Assembly (NCBI RefSeq): GCF_013364215.1
Contig: NZ_CP054923.1
Span: 6,014,001-6,078,000, forward strand
Length of the DNA stretch: 64,000 bases
Direction: 5' to 3'
Source of the DNA: Verrucosispora sp. NA02020
Lineage (GTDB): Bacteria > Actinomycetota > Actinomycetes > Mycobacteriales > Micromonosporaceae
The notes beneath the pieces are model-generated. The model had not been told where the DNA came from. It worked only from the letters and a program-made list of their open reading frames with translations, and made no database searches. Below, piece by piece: positions 9,745 to 19,318 of the stretch; positions within the stretch are counted from its first letter, which is position 1, and each line of letters starts with the position of its first letter. Position numbers and translations under genes: made by a program.

Positions 9745-12700
9745 TCACTCGGTGGGTGGGAACGGTGAGTTGCGGGTCTTCGGCAGCCGGAGCACCTCGA
9801 ACTGGTCGGTGCTCTCGATCAGGGCGCCGGAGGGTGCCGCCGGCACCGGCCGGCTCTCCGGTCTGCGCTCCTCGGCGGGCGGCGCGGTCGCCGTCGCCTC
9901 CCGTCCGGCCGGCTCGTCGCCGGGCGCGTCGTCCGGGTCGGCGTCGCGCGGCTCGTCCTCGGACGACGGGCCGGACCGGCCCCGACGCCGGGCCAGCACC
10001 GACTCCTTGGTGTCCTCCACCATGGCGTACAGCGTGGGCACCAAAATCAGCGTGAGCAGGGTGGAGCTGAGCAGACCGCCGATCACCACGATCGCCAGGG
10101 GCCGGGAGATGAACCCGCCCTCGCCGGTGAGCCCGAAGGCCATCGGCGTCAACGCGAAGATGGTCGCGATGGCGGTCATCAGGATCGGGCGGAGCCGGTG
10201 GCGTCCACCCTCGACCACCGCCTCCCGCACGCCCATCCCCTGGGCGCGGTACTGGTTGACCAGGTCCAGCAGCACGATCGCGTTGGTCACCACGATGCCG
10301 ACGAGCATGAGCACGCCGATCAGCGCCGGCACGCTCAACGCGGTGCCGGTGGCCAGCAGCAGGGCGACCGCGCCGGTGGCCGCGAACGGGATCGAGACCA
10401 GCAGGATCAGCGCCTGTACGACGCTGCGGAAGGTCGCCATCATGATCAGGAACACGATCGCGATCGCGGCCAGCACGGCCAGACCGAGATCGGCGAAGGT
10501 GTCCCGCTGCTCGGCGCTGACGCCACCGATGGTCAGGGTCGCTCCGGGTACGTCGATCGCGTCCAGCTCGCGTTGCAGCTCGGCGCTGATCGCCCCCAGG
10601 TCGGAGCCGGTGACCGTGCCGGTGACCGAGACGCTGCGCTCACCGTCGATCCGTCGCACCTGCTGCGGTCCGGTGGTCTCGGTGACCTCGGCGATGTCGT
10701 CCAGCTTGACCGCGCCGACCCGCATCTCGCGCAGCTCGGTCACGGTCGTCGGCGGCTGCGCGGAGAGCCGCAGCACCACGTCGCGCGCACCGCCGTCCAG
10801 GCTCACCTGGCCCAGCGGCGTACCCCGGAACGCCTGCGCGACGAGCTGACCGACCGCGGCCTCGGTGAGCCCGGCCCGGCTGACGGCCGTCCGGTCGACG
10901 GTCACCTCCACCCGTGGCACCTGCTCGGTCAGGGTGGACGAGACGTCCTCGACGCCCCGCAGGCGGGTCAGCACCGCCTGCGCCTGCTCGGCCGCGCGGG
11001 TCAGCGCCTCGGGGTCGGCGGCCCGCACCACCACGGCCAGCTCGTTCGCGGACGCGCCGCCCTGGCCCGCCGGGAACGTGATCTCGCCCGCGTCGGCGCC
11101 GAGCGCGCCGATCCGGTCCCGCAGGATGCCGCGCATCTCCTTGGCATCGGTCCCCTCGCCGAGCAGCAGCGCGTAGCTGGCCACGTTGTTGCCGGCGCCA
11201 CCACCCCACGGCGAGTCGCCGCCACCGGCGGTGACCTGGTACGACCGCACCCCCGGCGTCTCCGCCAGCACCGCCTCGACCCGGCGGGCCGCCGCATCGG
11301 TGCCGCCCAGCCCGGTGCCCACCGGCAACTCCTGCCGGATGTTCAGGGTGTCCTGGCCGGAGTCGTCGAGAAAGTTGGTCTCCAACTGCCGGGCCAGGCC
11401 GAACGTGCCGAGCAGCACCACCAGACCGGCCGCCAGGGTGGCCAGGCGGAACGCCCGCCGGCCGGTGGCGAACCGGATCACCGGCAGGTACGCCCGCTGC
11501 AACGGGCTGCGCAGTTCCCGCTCCTCGGCGGCGCGGCGCACGGTCGCCCCGTGGGCGCCGGTCACCGGCTTGAGGAACCAGTACGCGAGCACCGGCACCA
11601 CCGTCAGCGATACCAGCAGCGAGGCCAGCAGCGCCACCGTGACCGTGATCGCGAACGGCGCGAAGAGCTGGCCGACGAAGCCGCCGACCAGGGCGATCGG
11701 CGCGAAGACCGCGACCGTGGTCAGGGTGGAGGCGGTGACTGCTCCGGCCACCTCGCGGACGGCGGTGAGGATCGCCTCCCGCTTCGGCCCGCCGTACGTC
11801 AGGTGCCGTTTGATGTTCTCCAGCACCACGATCGAGTCGTCCACCACCCGCCCGACGGCGACCGTCAACGCGCCGAGGGTGAGCAGGTTGAGCGAATAGT
11901 CGCCGATCCAGAGGGCGAGCAGCGCGACCACCACCGACAGCGGGATGGAGACCGCGGTGACCACGGTGGAGCGGATCGACAGCAGGAACACCAGGATGAC
12001 CACCACGGCCATGATCAGGCCCAGCAGACCCTCGGTGCTCAACGTCTTGATCGACTTCTCCACGAACGGGGCCTGGTCGAGCACGACGGTCAACTCGGCA
12101 CCGGTGGCGGCCCGCAGTCCGTCGAGCCGGTCGGCCACCTCGTGCGAGATCTGCACCGCGTTGCCGTCCGGGTCGGCGGTGACCGTGATGCCGAGGCTCT
12201 CGCGACCGTTGGTACGCGTGATCGCGGTGGCCGGGGCGAGTTGCTCAGAGACGGTGGCGACGTCACCCAGGCGGACCGGACCGGTCTTGCCCTTCGGCGG
12301 CGCGACGATGACGGCCCGCAGGTCGTCCAGCGTGGTCAGGGGCGAGCCCACCTGCACCGGCAGCGCCCGGTTGCCGTCCAGGACCGCCCCGGCGGGCACC
12401 GACACCCCGTTGGCCTGCAACGCGGTGCCGATCGCGGTCGGCTGCACCTTGGCCCGGGACAGCTTGGCCGGGTCGGGGGTGATGACCACCAGGTCGTCAC
12501 GGACGCCGGTCAGCTCGACACCGCGTACGCCCTCGATGGCCGCCAGCTCGGGCACCACCGTGTCCCGCAGCTTGGCCGCGAGGGCACGCTCGTCGTCACC
12601 GCCGCTGGCGGCCAGCACCACGGCCGGCAGGTCGTCCGTGCTGCCCGCGATCACCTGCGGCTCGACGTCGTCGGGCAACCGGGTGCGGTTGAGCGCGGTC

Positions 12701-13029
12701 TGCATCCGGTTGACCACGTCGTCCAGGTCGGTGCCGAACTCGTACTGCACCTGGATGGTGCTCAGGCCCTCACGGGATGTGGAGGTGACGCTGTCCAGCG
12801 CGGGGATGCCCCGCAGGCTGTTCTCGATCGGGACGGTCACCTGGGACTCGACGACCTCGGGTCCGGCACCGGGGTAGGACGCCACGATGAACGCGGCGGG
12901 GAACTCCAACGAGGGCAGGAGTTGCTGCTTCAGCGACGGCACGGCGTACGCACCGAACGCCGTGGTCACCACCGCGATGAGGGCGACCAGCCCTCGGTTG
13001 GCGAGGCTGAATCTGGCGAGCAGCGACAT
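9745..13029 (-). CDS. RND-family efflux transporter (AcrB/SwrC-like)
   Basis: This 1094-aa resistance-nodulation-division transporter has an N-terminal membrane helix (MSLLARFSLANRGL), two large extracytoplasmic loops and two bundles of hydrophobic segments, for example around VVVILVFLLSIRSTVVTAV. The C-terminal about 90 residues are a charged, disordered cytosolic tail. The Gram-positive relative is YerP/SwrC of Bacillus, which exports surfactin-like amphiphiles. No membrane-fusion adaptor or outer-membrane partner is nearby, as expected for a monoderm. It starts 10 nt after the ABC exporter stop, so the two are likely co-transcribed. Confidence 0.93.
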   Translation of the reverse strand: MSLLARFSLANRGLVALIAVVTTAFGAYAVPSLKQQLLPSLEFPAAFIVASYPGAGPEVVESQVTVPIENSLRGIPALDSVTSTSREGLSTIQVQYEFGTDLDDVVNRMQTALNRTRLPDDVEPQVIAGSTDDLPAVVLAASGGDDERALAAKLRDTVVPELAAIEGVRGVELTGVRDDLVVITPDPAKLSRAKVQPTAIGTALQANGVSVPAGAVLDGNRALPVQVGSPLTTLDDLRAVIVAPPKGKTGPVRLGDVATVSEQLAPATAITRTNGRESLGITVTADPDGNAVQISHEVADRLDGLRAATGAELTVVLDQAPFVEKSIKTLSTEGLLGLIMAVVVILVFLLSIRSTVVTAVSIPLSVVVALLALWIGDYSLNLLTLGALTVAVGRVVDDSIVVLENIKRHLTYGGPKREAILTAVREVAGAVTASTLTTVAVFAPIALVGGFVGQLFAPFAITVTVALLASLLVSLTVVPVLAYWFLKPVTGAHGATVRRAAEERELRSPLQRAYLPVIRFATGRRAFRLATLAAGLVVLLGTFGLARQLETNFLDDSGQDTLNIRQELPVGTGLGGTDAAARRVEAVLAETPGVRSYQVTAGGGDSPWGGGAGNNVASYALLLGEGTDAKEMRGILRDRIGALGADAGEITFPAGQGGASANELAVVVRAADPEALTRAAEQAQAVLTRLRGVEDVSSTLTEQVPRVEVTVDRTAVSRAGLTEAAVGQLVAQAFRGTPLGQVSLDGGARDVVLRLSAQPPTTVTELREMRVGAVKLDDIAEVTETTGPQQVRRIDGERSVSVTGTVTGSDLGAISAELQRELDAIDVPGATLTIGGVSAEQRDTFADLGLAVLAAIAIVFLIMMATFRSVVQALILLVSIPFAATGAVALLLATGTALSVPALIGVLMLVGIVVTNAIVLLDLVNQYRAQGMGVREAVVEGGRHRLRPILMTAIATIFALTPMAFGLTGEGGFISRPLAIVVIGGLLSSTLLTLILVPTLYAMVEDTKESVLARRRGRSGPSSEDEPRDADPDDAPGDEPAGREATATAPPAEERRPESRPVPAAPSGALIESTDQFEVLRLPKTRNSPFPPTE

Positions 13030-13038
13030 CGGCGTGGC

Positions 13039-14937
13039 TCACTCCTGGGGGAGACGTTCGAAGGGCACGAGCAGTGTGCCCGACCCGATTCGCCCGTCGG
13101 TGTCCGGGGCGGGCCCGGCGGGCACCGGTTCGGCGGTGCCGATCCGCAGCGACGCCACCAGGTCCCGGTACAGCTCGTCGGTGCGCAGCAGGGTGGCGTG
13201 GTCCCCGACGGCGCGGATCCGGCCCCGCTCCATCACCACGATCTGGTCGGCGTCGAGCACGGTGGAGAGTCGGTGCGCGATCGTCACCACCGCCCCTTCC
13301 TCGGCCCGCTGCCGGACGCACCGGCTCACCACCGCCTCGGTCAGGCCGTCGACCTGCGAGGTGGCCTCGTCGAGCAACAGCACGTCCGGCGTCCGCAGCA
13401 CCGCCCGCGCCAGCGCGATGCGCTGCCGTTCGCCGCCGGAGACGGTGGTGGCCGCCAGCGGCGTGTCCAGCCCGAGTTCCAGCCCGCTCACCTTCTCGTG
13501 CAGGTTCACCGCCCGCAGCGCGGCCCAGAGTTCGTCGTCGCTCGCGTCGGGGTGGGTGAAGCGCAGGTTGTCCCCGATGGTGCCGGGCACGACCGGCGCC
13601 TCCTGCTCCACGTAGGCCAGTCGCCCACGGATCTGCGCCGGGGTGTGGTCCGGGTAGCGCCGGCCGTCGAGCAGCAGTTCCCCGTGCTCCGGTTCGAGGA
13701 AGCGCAGCAGCAGGGAGAAGAGTGTGGTCTTGCCGGCGCCGGAGGGCCCGACCAGCGCGGTGTGGCCGACGCGGGGGATCTCCAGGTCGATGTCGCGCAC
13801 GGCGGGTGGCGCGGAGGGCGCGTACCGGGCGGTGACGCCCCGCAGCGTCAGCACCGGCCCGGAGCGGTCGCGGTGGCCGGCGGTGACGACCGGCGGTACC
13901 GGCTCCGGCGCGGCGGACGCGGTGACGGTCGGCGACGAACCGGGTTCGGCCTCGACCGCCTCGATCTCACGGAGCCGACCGGCCGCCGCGATCCCGGCCT
14001 GCATGGCGGTGAGGTTCTGGGTCAGCTCGCCGATCGGCCCCATCAGCCCGAAGGCGTAGAGCAGGAACGCGATCAGGGTGGAGACCTCGATCAGGCCGCG
14101 TTCGGCCCGTGCCGCGCCGACGCCCAGGATGACGATGACGGCGAGCTGGATGCCGGTCCAGGAGATGGTCCACACCAGGGCGCTGCGGCGGGCCGCGCGG
14201 AGCCCGTGCTCGGCGGCCTCGCGGGCGTGCGTGGTGAGCGCCGACGTCTGGCGCTGCTCGGCGCGACTGGCCTTGACCGTCCGGATGGCGCGCAGGGAAC
14301 CCTCCAGGGCCCCGCCGAACCGCCCGACGGATTCCTGGGCGGCTTCCTGGGCGCGGCCGATCGAGGGCAGCAGGTATCCCATCAGGACCGCCACCACGAC
14401 CACCGCGACCATGGTGGCACCGAGCAGCACCAGGTCGAGCGCACCCATCAGCACGAGCGTTCCGACCAGCGCCAACGCACCGTTGGTCAGGCCCACCAGG
14501 CTGCCGGACGCCTGGTGCAGCAACGCAGGGTCGGAGGTGGCCCGGGTGACCAGTTCACCGCCGGAGCGGTGCGTGAGCTGGTCGATCCGGGCAGCGAAGT
14601 AACGGCGGATCACCCCGGTGCGGGCGTCGAGCACCACCCGTTCGGCGATGCGGCCCATCAGGATCCACTGCCACAGCGAGATGGCGGCACCCACCACCAC
14701 GAGCACCAGCAGCACGGCGACGGGTCGGGCCAGCGACTCACCGGCGCCGAGGGTGTCCAGCACCCACTTGGTCACCAGCGGGGTGGCCAGCCCGGCCGCG
14801 TTGGCGACCAGGCCGAGCAGCAGCCCGACCAGCATGGCCGGCCAGTGCGGCCGGAGGTAGGTCAGCAGCAGCCGGGTCCGGGCCCTCGGGGCGGTCGGCT
14901 CCGATTCGGTCGCGGCGGGTACGGCGGTCACAGTCAC
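13039..14937 (-). CDS. ABC exporter, fused transmembrane and ATPase domains
   Basis: About 632 aa: a six-helix membrane domain (about 25-320) followed by an ATPase with Walker A GPSGAGKTTL, signature VSGGERQRIALARA, Walker B VLLLDEATSQVD and a switch His in IAHRLST. It is a homodimeric or heterodimeric multidrug/lipid-type exporter. The annotated start is the GTG of VTVTAVPAATES (another GTG lies at 14931); the longer ORF upstream runs antisense through the TetR gene and is rejected. It is divergent from a TetR gene with a dyad between them, so it is probably repressed by that protein together with the RND gene. Confidence 0.92.
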   Translation of the reverse strand: MTVTAVPAATESEPTAPRARTRLLLTYLRPHWPAMLVGLLLGLVANAAGLATPLVTKWVLDTLGAGESLARPVAVLLVLVVVGAAISLWQWILMGRIAERVVLDARTGVIRRYFAARIDQLTHRSGGELVTRATSDPALLHQASGSLVGLTNGALALVGTLVLMGALDLVLLGATMVAVVVVAVLMGYLLPSIGRAQEAAQESVGRFGGALEGSLRAIRTVKASRAEQRQTSALTTHAREAAEHGLRAARRSALVWTISWTGIQLAVIVILGVGAARAERGLIEVSTLIAFLLYAFGLMGPIGELTQNLTAMQAGIAAAGRLREIEAVEAEPGSSPTVTASAAPEPVPPVVTAGHRDRSGPVLTLRGVTARYAPSAPPAVRDIDLEIPRVGHTALVGPSGAGKTTLFSLLLRFLEPEHGELLLDGRRYPDHTPAQIRGRLAYVEQEAPVVPGTIGDNLRFTHPDASDDELWAALRAVNLHEKVSGLELGLDTPLAATTVSGGERQRIALARAVLRTPDVLLLDEATSQVDGLTEAVVSRCVRQRAEEGAVVTIAHRLSTVLDADQIVVMERGRIRAVGDHATLLRTDELYRDLVASLRIGTAEPVPAGPAPDTDGRIGSGTLLVPFERLPQE

Positions 14938-14944
14938 CCGGCAA

Positions 14945-14962
14945 TGGAACACCACTGTTCCA
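14945..14962. promoter_or_regulatory. Candidate TetR operator, TGGAAC-N6-GTTCCA
   Basis: Perfect 6-bp inverted repeat (14945-14950 and 14957-14962) inside the 73-bp gap between the divergent ABC-exporter and TetR genes. The position suits repression of the exporter promoter and autoregulation. TAACCT at 14998-15003 lies 7 nt before the TetR GTG and fits a leaderless -10. Confidence 0.5.
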
Positions 14963-15010
14963 CTACGGGCAAGCAATATTCCGAATCTGTACGTTGGTAA
15001 CCTGTCCGGC

Positions 15011-15577
15011 GTGATGACCACCGACGAGAGCGGCAGCCGGGCGCGGACCCGGCAGGCGATCCTGCAGGCCGCGATCGAGGTGCTCAGCCACAACCAGGCC
15101 GCCAGCCTGAGCGAGATCGCCACCGCCGCCCAGGTCGGCCGGACCACCCTGCACCGCTACTTCGCCGAACGCTCCGACCTGCTGGCCGCCGTGGCCGCCG
15201 AGGGCGCGAACCGGCTCAACGAAGCCACCGGACGCGCCCGCCTGGCCGACGGCACCGGCGCCGAGGCGCTGCTCCGTCTCTGCGCGGAGTACTTCGACCT
15301 GGGTGACCTGCTCTCGCTCGTCTTCGCCGAGCCGACGATCATCGAGGACCCGATCTGGGGCACCGAGGTCTGCGACGACGACTTCTACGCGATGATCGCG
15401 CGCGGCCACGCCGACGGCAGCATCGACCCGGCGCTGCCCGCGCCGTGGGTGCAGTCGGTGCTCTGGTCCCAGCTCTACGCCGGCTGGAGCTACCTGGCCT
15501 CCCACGAGGTCTCCCGGCACGAGGCCCTCGGCCTGGTCATCCGGACCGTCGCCGGCGCTGTCGCACCCCGGGGCTGA
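15011..15577 (+). CDS. TetR-family transcriptional regulator
   Basis: This 188-aa repressor has a TetR helix-turn-helix at about 15-60 (QAILQAAIEVL ... SLSEIATAAQVGRTTLHRYFAERSDL, abbreviated) and a variable ligand-binding C-terminal domain. It is divergently oriented to an ABC exporter and an RND transporter, the classic arrangement in which the effector is an exported compound. GTG (15011) and ATG (15014) are adjacent candidate starts. No Shine-Dalgarno is visible; TAACCT 7 nt upstream suggests a leaderless mRNA. Confidence 0.9.
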   Translation: MMTTDESGSRARTRQAILQAAIEVLSHNQAASLSEIATAAQVGRTTLHRYFAERSDLLAAVAAEGANRLNEATGRARLADGTGAEALLRLCAEYFDLGDLLSLVFAEPTIIEDPIWGTEVCDDDFYAMIARGHADGSIDPALPAPWVQSVLWSQLYAGWSYLASHEVSRHEALGLVIRTVAGAVAPRG

Positions 15578-15589
15578 CCCTCCGCCGGC

Positions 15590-16798
15590 TCACCCTCGTT
15601 CAGCCCCGACCGGCGGCATCGGCCCGTCGACGGCGGTCCGTCCACGCGGCACGCCCGCACCACCACGGCGCGTCGAGCGGGACACCGCCGGGGCGCCCAC
15701 CCGCAGCAGCCGTGGACGCCGCCGGGCGGCGAGGTCCTCGATCCACCCGACGGCCAGCGCCGCGACGGCCGTCAGCAGGACCATCCCGACCAGCCGTATC
15801 CCCACGTGGGCGACGGAGTCGAAGGAGAGCCACGGCATGAGCAGGGCGGTGATCGCCGCACTGGCCGGGATGTGCCACAGATAGACGGTGAGCGCCCGGG
15901 CGTTGACCAGGCGCAGCAGCCCGCCGCCCCGCGTCGGCCGGACCTCCCCGGTCGACCGGGCAACGGCGGTCGACCGGGGGGCCCACCGCAACAGCGCCGC
16001 GACCCAGGCCATCGACCAGATGGTGGAACCGGCCGGGATGTGGTTGAGCTCGCCCGGCGCACCCGTGGTGGCGGCGAGCAGCACCCAGGTGCCACCGACG
16101 GTGGCCAGCACCAGGACCAGACCGTGGTAGAGGCGGGCCGGCACCCGCCGCAGCAGTCCGTCGTGGTAGGCGAAACCGAGCAGCCAGCAGGGCAGGTACG
16201 ACACGACGAAGTAGAACTGGGTCACCCCGGCGAGATGAGCGCACACCGGCAGGGCGGTGGCCGCCGCCAGCACGGGCCACGGCCAGCGGCGGTACAACGG
16301 CAGGAGCAGCGGTGAGAGCAGGGTCAGCCACAGGTACGTCGAGACGTACCAGAGGCCGACGGTGAACGCCCACCCCCAGGACATCGCGCCGGCCGACGGC
16401 ACCCGCAGCGGCAGCAGCCACCAGCAGACGTCGCCCCAACCGAACCCGCTCGGCGTGCCGGAGACCTGACCGGCGACGGCCACCAGCACCAGCACCGTCG
16501 CGCCGAAGGCCCAGAACGGCACCAGCAGCCGCCGCATCCGACGGCCGACGGCACGGGTGCCGTACCGGTCCAGCGACGCGGCGAGCAACGCGCCGGCGAC
16601 GCCGAACATGACGCCCATCGCCGGCACCAGCAGGCTCAGCCACAGCCACCCGGTGGCGTGGTACAGCAGCACCCGGGCCAGTGCCGCAGCGCGCAGCAGG
16701 TCCAGGTAGGAGGTCCGTGACTGCGCGGCCACCACGGGCGCGACGCCTGTCGCGTCGGGTGTCCGCCGAGCCTCGGCAGCCACCGGGTCGGTAGCCAC
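15590..16798 (-). CDS. Acyltransferase-3 family membrane protein
   Basis: About 402 aa, with about ten hydrophobic segments. The N-terminal pattern SYLDLLRAAALARVLLYHATGW resembles the D-x-x-R ... H region of Acyltransf_3 (OafA/YrhL-type) proteins, which move acyl groups onto sugars or lipids at the membrane. The start is uncertain: the GTG at 16798 was chosen because reading further upstream would run antisense into thrC territory. It follows thrC by 74 bp on the same strand and converges on the TetR gene with a 12-bp gap. The substrate is unknown. Confidence 0.78.
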   Translation of the reverse strand: MATDPVAAEARRTPDATGVAPVVAAQSRTSYLDLLRAAALARVLLYHATGWLWLSLLVPAMGVMFGVAGALLAASLDRYGTRAVGRRMRRLLVPFWAFGATVLVLVAVAGQVSGTPSGFGWGDVCWWLLPLRVPSAGAMSWGWAFTVGLWYVSTYLWLTLLSPLLLPLYRRWPWPVLAAATALPVCAHLAGVTQFYFVVSYLPCWLLGFAYHDGLLRRVPARLYHGLVLVLATVGGTWVLLAATTGAPGELNHIPAGSTIWSMAWVAALLRWAPRSTAVARSTGEVRPTRGGGLLRLVNARALTVYLWHIPASAAITALLMPWLSFDSVAHVGIRLVGMVLLTAVAALAVGWIEDLAARRRPRLLRVGAPAVSRSTRRGGAGVPRGRTAVDGPMPPVGAERG

Positions 16799-16872
16799 CC
16801 CATAGTTGTACCGCCAGAAGACGCCTTTGCGACCAAAATGCCCATAAAGGAGCAAGTGTCGGTTTGGCTGCC

Positions 16873-17922
16873 TCAGGCGAGATCGAGCGAACGGGCGGCG
16901 GCGAGCGGGTCGTTGGCGATGGTGACCGGCGCCGGAGCCGTGGTGATCGCCCACTCCGGATCCTTCAGACCATGCCCGGTGACCGTGCAGACCACGGTGG
17001 AACCGGCCGGCACCCGCCCGGCGGCGGCCTGCTGCAACAGACCCGCCACGCTGGCCGCGCTGCCCAGTTCCACGAAGACGCCGACCTCCCGGGCCAGCAG
17101 GCGGTACGCGGTCAGGATCTCCCGGTCGGTGACCGACTCGATCAGGCCGCCGCTGGCGTCCCGGGCGTCCAACGCCTTCGTCCAGCTCGCCGGGTTGCCG
17201 ATCCGGATCGCGGTGGCGATCGTGGACGGCTCGGGCACCACCTGCCCGGTCACGATCGGTGCGGCACCGGCGGCCTGGAAGCCGTACATCTTCGGGGTGC
17301 GGGTGGCGTTGCCGGCGGCGGCGTCCTCGCCGTAGCCCATCCAGTACGCGGAGATGTTGCCGGCGTTGCCGACCGGCAGGCAGTGGATGTCCGGCGCGTC
17401 GCCGAGCGCCTCCACGATCTCGAACGCGGCCGTCTTCTGACCATGCAGCCGATCGATGTTGACCGAGTTGACCAGCGCCACCGGGTAGTCCTGGGCGAGC
17501 TTGGCGGCGAGTGCCAGACAATCGTCGAAGTTGCCGGTGACCTGGAGCAGCTTCGCGCCGTGCACCAGAGCCTGGGCCAGCTTGCCGAGGGCGATCTTGC
17601 CCTGCGGCACCAGCACCGCGCAGGTCACCCCGGCGCGGGCCGCGTACGCGGCGGCGGAGGCACTGGTGTTGCCGGTGGAGGCGCAGATGATCGCCTTGTT
17701 ACCCGCCTCGACCGCCTTGGAGACGGCCATCGTCATGCCCCGGTCCTTGAACGAACCGGTCGGGTTGGCGCCCTCCACCTTGAGGTAGACGTCGCAGCCG
17801 AGCCGCGCGGAGAGCACCGGCGCGGGCAGCAGCGGCGTGTTCCCCTCGTGCAGCGTGACGACCGGCGTGGCGTCGGTGACCGGCAGCCGGTCCCGGTACG
17901 CCTCGATCAGACCCCGCCACAT
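16873..17922 (-). CDS. thrC: Threonine synthase
   Basis: This PLP enzyme converts O-phosphohomoserine to threonine (349 aa). The PLP lysine is Lys59 in [11 protein letters not shown], and the phosphate-binding region includes [10 protein letters not shown]. The ATG giving MWRGLIEAY is preceded by GAGGAG, better placed than the upstream GTG at 17952. It lies 73 bp downstream of hom in the same direction, completing hom-thrC; the kinase thrB that supplies its substrate is displaced to 7777. Confidence 0.96.
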   Translation of the reverse strand: MWRGLIEAYRDRLPVTDATPVVTLHEGNTPLLPAPVLSARLGCDVYLKVEGANPTGSFKDRGMTMAVSKAVEAGNKAIICASTGNTSASAAAYAARAGVTCAVLVPQGKIALGKLAQALVHGAKLLQVTGNFDDCLALAAKLAQDYPVALVNSVNIDRLHGQKTAAFEIVEALGDAPDIHCLPVGNAGNISAYWMGYGEDAAAGNATRTPKMYGFQAAGAAPIVTGQVVPEPSTIATAIRIGNPASWTKALDARDASGGLIESVTDREILTAYRLLAREVGVFVELGSAASVAGLLQQAAAGRVPAGSTVVCTVTGHGLKDPEWAITTAPAPVTIANDPLAAARSLDLA

Positions 17923-17995
17923 GCCGCTCTCCTCGCCTCTCGTACCCGTCACCGGTCACCACCGGCCGGGAGCCGTACCCATCCGGTCCGCCCGC

Positions 17996-19318
17996 TCACG
18001 AGCCCCCCTCGACCCGCAGCACGCTCGCCACCGAACGGACGATATCGAGCCCGCGCAGTTCGTCGACGGTCGCCGCGAGCGCCGCGTCCGGCGCCACGTG
18101 GGTCACGATGACCAGGATCGCCTCGCCCGCTCCCCCGGTACCGCCGCCGGCCGGCCCCTGCCGCACGGTGGCGATCGAGACGTCGTGGCGGGCGAACACC
18201 CCGGCCACCGCCTCCAGCACACCCGGACGGTCGGCCACGTCGAGACTGATGTGGTAGCGGGTGAGCGCCTCGCCCATCGGGCGTACCGGCAGGTCGGCAT
18301 AGGCGGACTCGCTGGCCGCCCGGACCCCGGCCAGCCGGTTGCGGGCCACCGCGACCACGTCGCCCAGCACCGCGCTGGCGGTCGGCGACCCTCCCGCGCC
18401 CCGGCCGTAGAACATCAACTGCCCGGCCGCGTCGGCCTCGACGAAGACCGCGTTGAACGCGTCGCCGACGCCGGCCAGCGGGTGGCTCAGCGGGATCATC
18501 GCCGGATGGACCCGGACGCTGACCGTCTCGCGGCCCTGCCCGTCGGCACCGCGCGCGGCGATGCAGAGCAGCTTGATCGTGCACCCCATCGCCTTCGCGC
18601 TGGCCACGTCGGCGGCGGTCACCTCGGTGATGCCCTCACGGTGCACGTCGTCGGCACCGACCCGGGTGTGGAAGGCCAGCGAGGCGAGGATCGCCGCCTT
18701 GGCCGCCGCGTCGAAGCCCTCCACGTCGGCGGTCGGGTCGGCCTCCGCGTACCCCAGCTCGGTGGCCTCCTCCAGCGCCTCGGCGAAGCCGGCGCCGGTG
18801 GCGTGCATGGCGGAGAGGATGAAGTTGGTGGTGCCGTTGACGATGCCGGTGACCCGGGTGATCCGGTCACCGTGCAGCGACTCGCGCAGCGGGCGCAGCA
18901 GCGGGATCGCCCCGGCCACCGAGGCCTCGTAGTAGAGGTCCGCGTCGCCCTCGGCCGCCGCGTCGTGCAGCGTGCCGCCGTCCTCGGCGAGCAGCGCCTT
19001 GTTGGCGGTGACCACGCTCTTGCCGGCCCGCAGCGCCTCGACCAGCCAGCCACGCGCCGGTTCGATGCCGCCGACCACCTCCACGACCACGTCCACGTCG
19101 TCGCGCTTGATCAGCCCGAGCGCGTCGGTGGTGAACAGGGCCGGATCGACCGGCAGGTCACCACGGTCACGCCCGAGCCGGCGTACCGCGATGCCGGCGA
19201 TCTCCAGCGGAGCACCGATCCGGGCGGCGAGGTCGGCGGACTGCACGTGCAGCAGCCGCACCACCTCGGCGCCGACGGTGCCGCAGCCGAGCAGGGCCAG
19301 GCGCACAGGTTGATTCAT
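17996..19318 (-). CDS. hom: Homoserine dehydrogenase with C-terminal ACT domain
   Basis: This 440-aa enzyme reduces aspartate semialdehyde to homoserine with NAD(P)H. It has the nucleotide loop LLGCGTVGAEV at 8-18, the conserved VTANKALLAEDG and the NGTTNFIL signature. The C-terminal ACT domain (about 355-435, ISLDVADRPGVLEAVAGV) probably mediates threonine feedback inhibition. Its ATG overlaps the lysA stop by 4 nt (ATGA), so it is translationally coupled to lysA. Confidence 0.97.
   Translation of the reverse strand: MNQPVRLALLGCGTVGAEVVRLLHVQSADLAARIGAPLEIAGIAVRRLGRDRGDLPVDPALFTTDALGLIKRDDVDVVVEVVGGIEPARGWLVEALRAGKSVVTANKALLAEDGGTLHDAAAEGDADLYYEASVAGAIPLLRPLRESLHGDRITRVTGIVNGTTNFILSAMHATGAGFAEALEEATELGYAEADPTADVEGFDAAAKAAILASLAFHTRVGADDVHREGITEVTAADVASAKAMGCTIKLLCIAARGADGQGRETVSVRVHPAMIPLSHPLAGVGDAFNAVFVEADAAGQLMFYGRGAGGSPTASAVLGDVVAVARNRLAGVRAASESAYADLPVRPMGEALTRYHISLDVADRPGVLEAVAGVFARHDVSIATVRQGPAGGGTGGAGEAILVIVTHVAPDAALAATVDELRGLDIVRSVASVLRVEGGS

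Noticed and set aside
10198..15000. Very long plus-strand ORF opposite the RND and ABC genes
   Set aside because: Shadow frame of high-GC coding DNA: Arg/Gly/His-rich, no family features, and antisense to clear transporters.
7904..16798. Biosynthetic gene cluster for an exported compound
   Set aside because: Three exporters are present, but no synthase, tailoring or precursor genes.
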